Shown piece after piece: positions 16,542 to 24,605 of a stretch of 64,000 bases of DNA (position 1 is its first letter; the number at the start of each line of letters is the position of its first letter). This stretch comes from Streptomyces sp. NBC_01217. Its GTDB lineage: Bacteria; Actinomycetota; Actinomycetes; Streptomycetales; Streptomycetaceae. A model generated the notes under the pieces. The model did no database searches and was not told the DNA's origin. It was given only the letters and a program-made list of their open reading frames with translations. The position numbers and the translations under genes were made by a program. The stretch covers positions 1,240,001 to 1,304,000 of the forward strand of contig NZ_CP108538.1 in NCBI RefSeq assembly GCF_035994185.1, read 5' to 3'.

Positions 16542-18161
16542 ATGGCGCGGTTCCAGAACCACCGGCGTACCGTCGTCATCGCCCCGCCTCCCACCCCCAA
16601 CGGCGATCTGCACGTCGGTCACCTGGCCGGCCCCTACCTGGCCTGCGATGTGTACGCACGCTACCTGCGCGCCATCGGGCGCGACGTCGTCTACACAACG
16701 GGCACCGACGACAGCCAGACCTACGTCGTGGCGAGTGCTCGCCGCCAGGGAATCACCCCTGAGTCCCTGGCCGCCGAGTCCTGGCACGACATCCGCGCCA
16801 CTCTCGCGGCGACCGGCATGAAGGTGGACGGATTCGCGCCGTTCGACGACGGCTACCGCCGCACCGTGCTCGACTTCGTCGGCGCGCTGCACGACGCCGG
16901 CCGGTTTCGGCAGCGAACAGCCAGTTTCCCGTACTCGGAGAAGACGGGCGAGTTCCTGATGGAGGGGCTGGTCAGTGGCGAATGCCCGAAGTGCCTGGCC
17001 GAGAGCAGGGGCGGGCTGTGTGAAGCGTGTGGCCATCCCAACAACTTCAACGAGTTGATCAACCCTCGCTCGACCGTGGACCCGACCGACGTCCTGACCA
17101 CGCGCGAAGCGACCATCCTGGTGCTGCCGCTGGAGGAGTACCGGGAGCAACTCACCGCGTACTACGACAGCAACTCCGTGAAGCTGCGCCCGCATACCCG
17201 GCAACTGGTGCAGGAAGTCCTCGCCGGACCGCTGCCCGACTTCCCCATCACATACCCGACCGCATGGGGCATCCCGGCGCCGTTCCCCGAGACCCCGGAC
17301 CAGACGATCAACGCCTGGGTCGAGGGCATGCCGGCCTCGATGTACTGCACGGCCCATGCCGCGCGCGAGCTGGGTGAAGCGCCGACGGCCGACGACGAGC
17401 TCTGGCTGGCGGAGCGGGACATCGAGCTCGTGTACTTCCTGGGCTTCGACAACGTCTACTTCTGGGGCATGACGCACCTGGCCCTGCTGCTGGCACACGA
17501 GGGCCGCTACTGCGTCCCGACCGCCATCGTCAGCAACGAGTTCTACGAGCTGGAGAGGGAGAAGTTCTCGACCAGCAAGGGCCACGTCGTCTGGGGGCGT
17601 GACCTGGTCGCAGAGATCCCCCGCGACCAGGTGCGCTTCTATCTGGCACTGACCGCTCCGGAGCACCAGCGGACCAACTTCAGCCGGGCCGCACTGGAGA
17701 AGATCACCCATGAGCGGCTCACCGTGCCATGGAACAACCTGGCCGTACGGCTCGCCAAGGCCCTGTCCGAGCTCGGGTCCGCCTTCGAACCGCTCCCGGT
17801 CTCCGGGGAGGCCCGTAGGCGCGCGGCCACGATGGTGCGGCGCTTCGAGACCACCTACGAGCTGGACGGCTACAGCCTCACCCGGGCAGCCGACCTGATC
17901 GTCAGCCAGCTCGCCCGGCTCCAAGAGCGTTCGGAACAGCTGAACGACGTCTGCGACGACAGCGCCCCGATCCTGCTGGGCGATCTGTTCCTTGAGGCGC
18001 GCACACTGCTGGCGGCAGCCTCGCCGATCCTGGTGGACCTGGCGGCTGCCGCGGCCGAGGCGGGCGGCTTCGAGGCAGAGCTGACCATCTCCGCCTGCGA
18101 GGTCACCCAGGTGGTGCCGTTCATGCTGCCACTGCTCAGCACCACCGTGAGTGCAGGCTGA
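16542..18161 (+). CDS. Methionyl-tRNA synthetase-like enzyme, putative amino-acid activating half of a hydrazine synthetase
   Basis: This is a 539-residue class I aminoacyl-tRNA synthetase homologue starting at ATG 16542. The HIGH signature appears as HVGH (residues 24-27) in PNGDLHVGHLAGPYLACD. A KMSKS-type loop is KFSTSKG (~345). Two CxxC pairs (ECPKC, LCEACG, ~148-164) mimic the MetRS zinc knuckle. Helical anticodon-domain-like sequence follows, but there is no EMAP/Arc1p tRNA-binding domain. A housekeeping MetRS would not sit in this operon. Related proteins in hydrazine pathways activate glycine as the adenylate and couple it to N6-hydroxylysine with the cupin's help. Glycine as the substrate here is inferred. 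Confidence 0.85.
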   Translation: MARFQNHRRTVVIAPPPTPNGDLHVGHLAGPYLACDVYARYLRAIGRDVVYTTGTDDSQTYVVASARRQGITPESLAAESWHDIRATLAATGMKVDGFAPFDDGYRRTVLDFVGALHDAGRFRQRTASFPYSEKTGEFLMEGLVSGECPKCLAESRGGLCEACGHPNNFNELINPRSTVDPTDVLTTREATILVLPLEEYREQLTAYYDSNSVKLRPHTRQLVQEVLAGPLPDFPITYPTAWGIPAPFPETPDQTINAWVEGMPASMYCTAHAARELGEAPTADDELWLAERDIELVYFLGFDNVYFWGMTHLALLLAHEGRYCVPTAIVSNEFYELEREKFSTSKGHVVWGRDLVAEIPRDQVRFYLALTAPEHQRTNFSRAALEKITHERLTVPWNNLAVRLAKALSELGSAFEPLPVSGEARRRAATMVRRFETTYELDGYSLTRAADLIVSQLARLQERSEQLNDVCDDSAPILLGDLFLEARTLLAAASPILVDLAAAAAEAGGFEAELTISACEVTQVVPFMLPLLSTTVSAG

Positions 18162-18167
18162 CGAGCG

Positions 18168-19337
18168 ATGGCAGCCTCCAACACTGCCGCTCGGGCCACA
18201 CCGGGGGACCGATTGCGTATCACCGTGGTCGGTGGTGGGGTCATCGGACTGCTGACCGCTCTGGAGTGCGCGACAGCGGGGGCGGATGTGGTCCTGGTCG
18301 AGCAAGGCCGCCTTCCGCACCGCCGCAGTGCGTCGTACGACCGGCATCGCATCGTTCGCGCGCTGCACCCGCAGGACGCATCGGCAACACGCGCGGCGGT
18401 GGGCGCCGCGGCCCGATGGGCGGAGCTCACCCGGCTGCTCGGCGGCGGACTGTTCCACCGGTCCGGAGCCCTGACTGTCATGGCGACGAACCAGGCGGAC
18501 GCTGCATCGGCGCTGCTCGTCGAATCGGGCGGCCGCTCGCGCACATTGGGGCCTGCGGAGCTGGCGCGGGCATACGGCCGGCTCCGTCTCCCCGCCGGAG
18601 CGTCCGCCGTCCTCGAACCGGATGGTGGTGTACTGCTTGCCGACCGGGTGCTCGAGGCGCTGGTCGCGATCCTGAACAAGACACCTGGTGTGCAGCTGCT
18701 GCCGCAGAACGAAGCGACCCGGTTCGACCCTTGTTCGGGTGAGGTACGGCTCGCCTCCGGCGAATCTCTGCACAGCGATCGCGTCGTCGTTGCCGCCGGC
18801 CCGTGGTCTCGCGAGGTGCTTCCCGCGGAAGCCGTCAAGGGCACCCAACTGTTCCGACAGACGCTGCTCTACTGCCAGCTTCCTTCTGAGACGGCACGCT
18901 CCTGGGCCGGAACACCGGCCGTCCCGGCGCTCGGCACCGCAGCCGGCGCCTGGCTGATTCCGCCGGTGGGCGACACGCCGCTGAAGCTCACCGCGGCGAC
19001 CGCCTGCCGACCTGCGAAGCGCATCGACGGGCATGCGGCACCCGGCTTCTGGCGCGAACACCTCACCGACATGTTCCACGACCTGGTGGTCGGTTTTCGG
19101 GCGGACTGGATCACCGGTGCGTACGACGCCTATTACCTGGCGGACGCCGAGACCGGTGGACCGCGGCTGGTCGAACTGGACGGCGGCCGGTCCTGGGCGT
19201 ACGCCGCCTGTGGGGGAAGTTCCTTCAAGTTCGCACCAGTGATCGCCAGTTCACTGGCCGATCGAGTTCTGGGAAGGCCCGTCACGCCCACGGGCCTGAC
19301 CCATCTCGACCAACGCTCCCCGACGCGTTCTCTCTGA
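18168..19337 (+). CDS. FAD-dependent oxidoreductase (DAO family)
   Basis: This is a 389-residue protein starting at ATG 18168, six bases after the MetRS-like stop. The N-terminal FAD-binding fold is clear: ITVVGGGVIGLLTALECATA (~19-38), then VVLVEQGRLPHRRSAS and VVAAGPWS (~210). The order matches D-amino-acid oxidase/sarcosine oxidase. In the s56-p1 pathway a DAO-like flavoenzyme (Spb39) oxidises the Lys-Gly hydrazine so that hydrazinoacetic acid and a lysine semialdehyde are released. Position directly after the cupin and MetRS-like genes supports the same step here. If the product keeps the lysine portion, the enzyme could instead oxidise the N-N bond, so the exact reaction is inference. 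Confidence 0.83.
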   Translation: MAASNTAARATPGDRLRITVVGGGVIGLLTALECATAGADVVLVEQGRLPHRRSASYDRHRIVRALHPQDASATRAAVGAAARWAELTRLLGGGLFHRSGALTVMATNQADAASALLVESGGRSRTLGPAELARAYGRLRLPAGASAVLEPDGGVLLADRVLEALVAILNKTPGVQLLPQNEATRFDPCSGEVRLASGESLHSDRVVVAAGPWSREVLPAEAVKGTQLFRQTLLYCQLPSETARSWAGTPAVPALGTAAGAWLIPPVGDTPLKLTAATACRPAKRIDGHAAPGFWREHLTDMFHDLVVGFRADWITGAYDAYYLADAETGGPRLVELDGGRSWAYAACGGSSFKFAPVIASSLADRVLGRPVTPTGLTHLDQRSPTRSL

Positions 19338-19364
19338 GCCCTCTATCCACAGATCAGGATTTCC

Positions 19365-20606
19365 ATGACCGTCAGTCCACAGGCACCCGCGAGCGCCGTC
19401 ACGGCCGCATCGCCTCCGGCGAACCGCGCCGAACGGCTGCTCATACCCGCCACATTCATCACGTGCCTGGGCAACAGCATCCAGATCATCGCTGCCTCTC
19501 TCCTGGTCGTTCAGGCCGAGCAGACCGCAATGTCGGTCGGATGGCTGTTCATCGCGGTGGCGGCTCCACAGGCGTTGCTGTCCGTATGGTTCGGACGACT
19601 GGCTGATCGCTTCGATCGGCGGATGCTGTGTTTGGTCTGCGATCTGCTCAGTGCGGCCGGTGCCGTGGCGCTCCCGGTCTGGCTCCTTCTCGGCGGGCCG
19701 ACGGACACTGCCGTCTACGCGACCAATCTCGCACTGGCAACAGTCAGCGCGCTGTTCATCCCCGCCAGCAACGCTCTGGTCAAGGAGCGCGTCCACCCCG
19801 AGCGGCTGGGGAAGTTCAACGCGAGATTCGAGGTCGCCACCCAGGCGGGCACCCTGCTCTCCACGGGGATCGGCGGCATGCTCGTCCAGCTGTTCGGAGC
19901 CAAGCCACTCTTCTTCTTCAACGGCCTGACGTTCCTGCTGTCAGCGGTGTGCTGGATCTTCGTCGGCCGTAAGCCGATGGCGGCTGCGGCGCAGGATGTG
20001 GCGGGAGGGGACGATGTATCGGTGGCTGAGGCGTCGCCAGTGGTCCGGCTCGGCCTGCTCTACGCGATCGGCAACATCATCGTCACGGTGAGCAATGCGC
20101 TGGTCGTCGTCCTGGTCGTCCAGGCGTTCAAGCAAGGCGCGGGGGTGCTCGGCGTGGTCGACGCGCTGGCCGGCGTGGGGGTGGTCATCGCGGCAGCCGT
20201 GTACGGCAAGCTCAGCGGCCGGCTCGGCGAGCTCCACCTCATGCTGCTCGGATACCTGGGATGCGCCCTTTTCATCACGTTGCAGCCTCGATTCGGCACC
20301 ATCGGACTGATGATGCTCCTCCCCCTGGGGGCGCTCACCTTCGGCTTGGCCCGCATCTCGGCGCGGACGCTCCTCATGAAGGCGACGACGGAAGACCGGG
20401 CGGGGAGCGTCTTCGGTGCCACGAACGCATTCGGCCTCGCTGCCAGCGCGGGCGCCGCACTCGCCATCACCATGCTCTCCGACCACACCCATGTGAAGTA
20501 CGGCTACCTGTCCCTGGGCGTCCTGGTCGCAGTCGTCGCGAGCATCACGATCGGCTCGGTCCGGCGCCTGTACGGCAAGCAGTCGACGGGCACCTTCGCG
20601 TCCTAG
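19365..20606 (+). CDS. MFS transporter (first of tandem pair)
   Basis: This is a 413-residue major facilitator starting at ATG 19365, with twelve predicted hydrophobic segments. The MFS loop 2-3 signature appears as GRLADRFDRRMLCL, and the symmetric half carries GKLSGRLGELHLML. It is close to the MFS encoded at 23289 (shared ATFITCLGN/AAFVTCLGN opening and RLADRFDRRMLCL). A family of this type, often labelled enterobactin-exporter/multidrug-like, would export the cluster product or give self-resistance. It lies 27 bp after the DAO-like gene and 63 bp before the ATP-grasp gene, within the operon. Confidence 0.85.
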   Translation: MTVSPQAPASAVTAASPPANRAERLLIPATFITCLGNSIQIIAASLLVVQAEQTAMSVGWLFIAVAAPQALLSVWFGRLADRFDRRMLCLVCDLLSAAGAVALPVWLLLGGPTDTAVYATNLALATVSALFIPASNALVKERVHPERLGKFNARFEVATQAGTLLSTGIGGMLVQLFGAKPLFFFNGLTFLLSAVCWIFVGRKPMAAAAQDVAGGDDVSVAEASPVVRLGLLYAIGNIIVTVSNALVVVLVVQAFKQGAGVLGVVDALAGVGVVIAAAVYGKLSGRLGELHLMLLGYLGCALFITLQPRFGTIGLMMLLPLGALTFGLARISARTLLMKATTEDRAGSVFGATNAFGLAASAGAALAITMLSDHTHVKYGYLSLGVLVAVVASITIGSVRRLYGKQSTGTFAS

Positions 20607-20669
20607 CTCGCCCCGTACAAGGCCCTGCTGCCACCACCTCCATCACTGCATCTCTCAAGGAGCCCTGAC

Positions 20670-21914
20670 ATGAGGCTGCTCGCGCTTGAAGCCAGCCAGA
20701 ACAGCACTTACTACATCTCGCGCTATCAGCAGGTCCAGGAGTTCGGCGCCGACCTCTATGTCCTCAACGGAGTGGGGACGCAGGGCGCGTGGCCCGAGGA
20801 GCGGTACCGGATCGTCGGGTCGAAGCACATCGACGACATCATCGCGGCGGCATGCAACTGGCACGCGCAGCATGCCTTCGACGGCGTGCTGACGTTCGCG
20901 GAACCTTCGGTCACCGCGGCGGCCGCGGTGGCCGAGGCCCTGGGACTACCGACCATCGGGCTGGAGGCGGCCCGGACCAGCCGAAACAAGCTGCTCATGC
21001 GCCAGGCCCACGAGAAGGGGGGCGCCGCACACCCGCACTTCCGTTTCGTTCCGGAGCTGGAGGACGCACTGCGGGCCGGCCAGGAGTGGGGTTATCCCCT
21101 CGTCCTCAAGCCCACCCTCGGCGCGGGCAGCTACTTCGTCTTCCGTGTCGACGGTCCGGACGAGATGCGCGAGCGGTTCCCTCAGGCCGTCGAAGGCATC
21201 AAGGACATGACCTGGGTCGCCATGGAGGCGGACGGGCTCGACCTGGGGTCGAACGGCCTCATCGTGGAATCGTTCCTGGACGGTCGTGAGTTCCTCATCG
21301 AGGCCCTGGCCTGGGACGACGAGGTGTACTTGGGGTCGATCGTGGACCGGGTGACCGTGGAGGGGGACACCTTCGACGATGACGTGCACCATGCGCCCAC
21401 CTCACTCACCCCGGACGAGGTGGCTGCCGTACACGACGCCGTACGTACCGGAGCATGGGCGCAGGGTGTGCGCCGCAGTGTGCTCCACGCCGAAGTCCGC
21501 TTCCACCAGGGCCGCCCCCACCTGCTTGAGATCGCTGTCCGTCCCGGCGGCGGAGGCCTGGACCACATGGCCCGTGTCAGCGCGGGATACAGCCCTATCG
21601 AGGCCGTGATGGATGTCGCCGGCGGTGTACGCCCCGAGGTCGACCACTACACGCCCACCGACGTACACACCGCTGCCATGTGCCTGATCTCGTCCGCAGG
21701 CACGATCCGGGAGATCGCGGTCCCGGAGGAGGTCTCCAACTCCTCCCGGCTCTTCTTCTTCAAAGTCACCGCCAGTCCGGGGGACATCATCAAGCGCCCC
21801 CCGGAGGGCAACAGCATCCTCGGTTTCCTGGGCGCGACCGGAACCTCGTTCGAGGATGCCATGAGCACTGCGACAGAACTCGCCTCGCAGATCCGGGTCG
21901 AGTTCACCGACTGA
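20670..21914 (+). CDS. ATP-grasp domain ligase
   Basis: This is a 414-residue protein starting at ATG 20670 with AAGGAG upstream. The ATP-grasp fold is shown by the substrate-binding N-terminal domain (~1-100), the lysine of GYPLVLKPTLGAGSYFVF (~150), and EFLIEALAWDDEVY (~205-220). The metal/ATP residues lie in VLHAEVRFHQGRPHLLEIAV and the R-P-G-G-G-G loop (~270-295). Members form amide bonds from a carboxylate via an acyl phosphate, such as L-amino-acid ligases and carnosine-synthase-like enzymes. Next to a hydrazine-forming set it could join a hydrazino acid to an amino acid, through either the amine or the hydrazine nitrogen. The substrate is not determinable. Confidence 0.85.
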   Translation: MRLLALEASQNSTYYISRYQQVQEFGADLYVLNGVGTQGAWPEERYRIVGSKHIDDIIAAACNWHAQHAFDGVLTFAEPSVTAAAAVAEALGLPTIGLEAARTSRNKLLMRQAHEKGGAAHPHFRFVPELEDALRAGQEWGYPLVLKPTLGAGSYFVFRVDGPDEMRERFPQAVEGIKDMTWVAMEADGLDLGSNGLIVESFLDGREFLIEALAWDDEVYLGSIVDRVTVEGDTFDDDVHHAPTSLTPDEVAAVHDAVRTGAWAQGVRRSVLHAEVRFHQGRPHLLEIAVRPGGGGLDHMARVSAGYSPIEAVMDVAGGVRPEVDHYTPTDVHTAAMCLISSAGTIREIAVPEEVSNSSRLFFFKVTASPGDIIKRPPEGNSILGFLGATGTSFEDAMSTATELASQIRVEFTD

Positions 21915-21975
21915 TTCCGGTCGGGGCCACCGCCCCGCCGGCTTCACCCCATCCCACGCATCTGGAAGGACCCCA

Positions 21976-23166
21976 GTGCTCCAGCAGACTTCTCCTGCCC
22001 GCACCGCTCGACCGCGCCGCTACCTGATGTGCCGCCCGACGCACTTCGCCGTCGACTACTCGATCAACCCCTGGATGGATCCCTGCAAGCCGGTCGATAC
22101 GGAACTCGCCATCGCCCAGTGGGAACGGCTGCGCGACCTCTACCTGGAACTCGGCCACACGGTCGACCTGATCGAACCGGTTCCCGGCCTTCCCGACATG
22201 GTGTTCTCCGCCAACGGCGCGACAGTTGTGGACGGAAAGGCCCTGGTGGCGCGTTTCCGCCACGAAGAGCGTGCAGCTGAGGCAGCGGCCTACGTCGGCT
22301 GGTTCCGCGAGCGCGGGTACTCCGACGTTCACCGTGCCGAATTCACCAACGAGGGTGAGGGTGACTACCTCGTCGTAGGCGACCGGATCCTCGCCGGTAC
22401 GGGGTTTCGCACCGACCGGCGTGCGCACTCCGAAGCGGAGGCGATCCTCGGCCGCCCCGTCGTCACGCTGGAACTGGTGGACCCGAACTTCTACCACCTC
22501 GACACCGCCCTCTCGGTCTTGAACGACACCGAGGTCATGTACTACCCCGCCGCGTTCTCCCCCGAGAGCCTGACAATCCTCCAAGAGCTCTACCCCGATG
22601 CCATTCTCGCCACCGAGGACGACGCCCAGGTCTTCGGACTCAACGCCGTGTCGGACGGCCGCCGAGTCGTGCTGCCCGAGGCGGCCACGCACCTCATCAG
22701 CGCCCTGCGCGAGCGCGGATTCGAACCCATCGGCGTGGACATCACCGAGCTGCTCAAGGCCGGCGGCAGCGTGAAGTGCTGCACTCTGGAGCTGCGTGGC
22801 GCGCCCCTCGGCGATGAGCAGGAGCGCATCAACTACAACGGCCGTCGATTCCGCTCCACCCACTCCGGGCCCGGCGGCGAGGCTCCCGAGGCCCTCTACA
22901 TTCAGGAAGGCGACCTCGTCCGGGCGGAGTTCGCCGGCCGCGACGTGCGACATGGCTCCCTGGCCGGGCGGGTCATCGACTTTCAGGGGACGCTGGATTT
23001 CGCCTACTGCATGGTGCTCGACGGCGGCGAAGTCATCTCCGGCCGCAGTCTCAGCACCCCTGAGGTACTGGAGGACGGGCGCATCCGTCTCCGTGAAGAG
23101 TGGGAGCGGTACGGAGCCCATGCGGACTCGGGGGTCTCCTACATCGAGGAGGTCCGCAACGTCTGA
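21976..23166 (+). CDS. DDAH/arginine-deiminase superfamily protein with C-terminal extension
   Basis: This is a 396-residue protein starting at GTG 21976 with AAGGA five bases before. Residues ~15-275 are a guanidino-group modifying enzyme fold: PDMVFSANGATVV, the Glu in GEGDYLVVGDRILAGTGFRT, the His in DPNFYHLDTALS, and the catalytic Cys in GGSVKCCTLELRG (~258-261). This superfamily includes dimethylargininase, arginine deiminase/dihydrolase and amidinotransferases. About 90 further residues (~305-396) are not part of the usual ~260-residue DDAH fold, and I cannot assign them. In this operon it could supply citrulline or ornithine, remove an amidine from an intermediate, or transfer one. All three are hypotheses. 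Confidence 0.8.
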   Translation: MLQQTSPARTARPRRYLMCRPTHFAVDYSINPWMDPCKPVDTELAIAQWERLRDLYLELGHTVDLIEPVPGLPDMVFSANGATVVDGKALVARFRHEERAAEAAAYVGWFRERGYSDVHRAEFTNEGEGDYLVVGDRILAGTGFRTDRRAHSEAEAILGRPVVTLELVDPNFYHLDTALSVLNDTEVMYYPAAFSPESLTILQELYPDAILATEDDAQVFGLNAVSDGRRVVLPEAATHLISALRERGFEPIGVDITELLKAGGSVKCCTLELRGAPLGDEQERINYNGRRFRSTHSGPGGEAPEALYIQEGDLVRAEFAGRDVRHGSLAGRVIDFQGTLDFAYCMVLDGGEVISGRSLSTPEVLEDGRIRLREEWERYGAHADSGVSYIEEVRNV

Positions 23167-23207
23167 CGCCGCTCCGTGAGGGAGGCGTGATCAACACTCC
23201 CTGATTC

Positions 23208-23257
23208 GCCGCCTTCGGTGGCGCCGCACCCGCCCCAGCCGCGCCACCGAAGGCGGC
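23208..23257 (+). terminator. Very strong hairpin inside the cluster
   Basis: A perfect 17-bp inverted repeat, GCCGCCTTCGGTGGCGC and its complement, surrounds a 16-nt loop between the DDAH-like gene and the second MFS gene. It probably terminates or attenuates transcription, so the second MFS gene may be expressed at a lower level or from its own promoter. Confidence 0.7.
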
Positions 23258-23288
23258 ACCACCCTGCAAGCCGACGAGGAACCAGCTG

Positions 23289-24605
23289 TTGCCTCCGACC
23301 GTCCCCACAGCCGATCCGGCCGACTCCACACCAGTACCCGACCCCCGATCGGCAGACCGGCTGCGGGTGCACTCCGAGCGGCTGCTGCTGCCTGCGGCCT
23401 TTGTCACCTGCCTGGGTAATGGCATCCAGCTCACAGCATCGGCTCTCCTGCTGCTCGAGGCAGAGCGGAGCACCCTGGGCGTCGGATGGGTGTTTGTGAT
23501 GGTGGCAATACCGCAGGTTCTACTCTCGCCGTACTTCGGCCGCCTCGCCGACCGCTTCGACCGGCGGATGCTCTGCCTGGCCTGCGACGTGCTCAGTGCC
23601 CTGGCTGCGGTGGCTCTGCCGGCAGCACTGCTGCTGGGCAGCCCCGCCCCACTCGCCACTTATGCGGCCAACTTCCTGCTCGCCTGCATCACAGCGCTGT
23701 TCATGCCGGCCTCCAATGCCCTGGTCAAGGAACGGGTGCGAGCCGAGCGGCTCGCCGTTTTCAGCGGCCACTACGAAATGGCGGTCAGTGCGGGCAACCT
23801 GCTCTCGACAGCTGTCGGAGGCTTCCTCATCCAGATGGTGGGCGTCGAACCACTGCTCTTCTTCAACGCGTTCACCTTCCTTGCATCCGCAGGATGCTGG
23901 GCCCTGATCGGCGGCCGGCCCGAGAAGCGGGACATCACTCAGCCGACCGCCGCCCCGCCACCAGGCCCGGCAGCACACGTACGCGGCATCCCAGCGTTTC
24001 GGCTGAGCCTTCTCTACGCGATCAGCAGTGTCATCGTCGTCGTCAGCAATACTCTGATTGTGGTCCTGGTGGTCAAATCACTGCGCCTGGGCCCTGGTGT
24101 CCTCGGCGTGGTCGATTCGCTCGCCGGAATCGGCATGCTCCTGGGCGGGCTGTTGTACCGACAGATGACCAAAAGGGTCAGCAACCTGACCGCAGCGGTC
24201 ATGGGGTATCTGGCCTGCGCGATCGTGATCACGCTGGAGCCGCGGTTCGGGGTGTACTCGCTGGCGCTCTTCCTGCTGGGGGGACTCACCTTCGCGGTGG
24301 CCCGCATTTCGACCCGTACGCTGCTGATGAGTACCGTCGCCGAGGAACGAGCGGGTCGGGTCTTCGGGTCGGCCAACGCCCTCGGTCTGGGACTGAGTGT
24401 GATCGCCACCCTTGTGGTGTCCCACGTGGCCGACCTCAGCTCGGTCTCCCACTCGTTCCTTGCTCTCGCCCTCCTGACGGCCCTCCCCGCAGTGGTCACC
24501 GCAGCCTCACTGCACGGCAGGTCGGTCCACAGCCTCCGGCATGACGGCGTCAGCGCGAAGGCTCCCGCTCAGGAGGGGCGGTCGCATTCAGGGGCAGGCG
24601 GGTGA
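23289..24605 (+). CDS. MFS transporter (second of tandem pair)
   Basis: This is a 438-residue major facilitator with TTG start at 23289. GAGGA about a dozen bases upstream is a weak guide; a GTG near 23370 is the alternative. It shares long near-identical blocks with the MFS at 19365, including GRLADRFDRRMLCLACDVLS and ISTRTLLM versus ISARTLLM. The two therefore look like diverged copies within one cluster. Its last 56 bp overlap the convergent regulator gene. It may export the product, an intermediate, or act as a second self-resistance pump. Confidence 0.85.
   Translation: MPPTVPTADPADSTPVPDPRSADRLRVHSERLLLPAAFVTCLGNGIQLTASALLLLEAERSTLGVGWVFVMVAIPQVLLSPYFGRLADRFDRRMLCLACDVLSALAAVALPAALLLGSPAPLATYAANFLLACITALFMPASNALVKERVRAERLAVFSGHYEMAVSAGNLLSTAVGGFLIQMVGVEPLLFFNAFTFLASAGCWALIGGRPEKRDITQPTAAPPPGPAAHVRGIPAFRLSLLYAISSVIVVVSNTLIVVLVVKSLRLGPGVLGVVDSLAGIGMLLGGLLYRQMTKRVSNLTAAVMGYLACAIVITLEPRFGVYSLALFLLGGLTFAVARISTRTLLMSTVAEERAGRVFGSANALGLGLSVIATLVVSHVADLSSVSHSFLALALLTALPAVVTAASLHGRSVHSLRHDGVSAKAPAQEGRSHSGAGG

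Noticed and set aside
16542..18161. A housekeeping or antibiotic-resistant methionyl-tRNA synthetase
   Set aside because: It lies within a biosynthetic operon, lacks a tRNA-binding domain and is tightly paired with a cupin gene.
16221..19079. A 952-codon open frame on the minus strand over the cupin, MetRS-like and DAO genes
   Set aside because: It is opposite three recognisable genes, its product is Arg/Gly/Gln-rich low-information sequence, and long antisense frames are normal in DNA this GC-rich.
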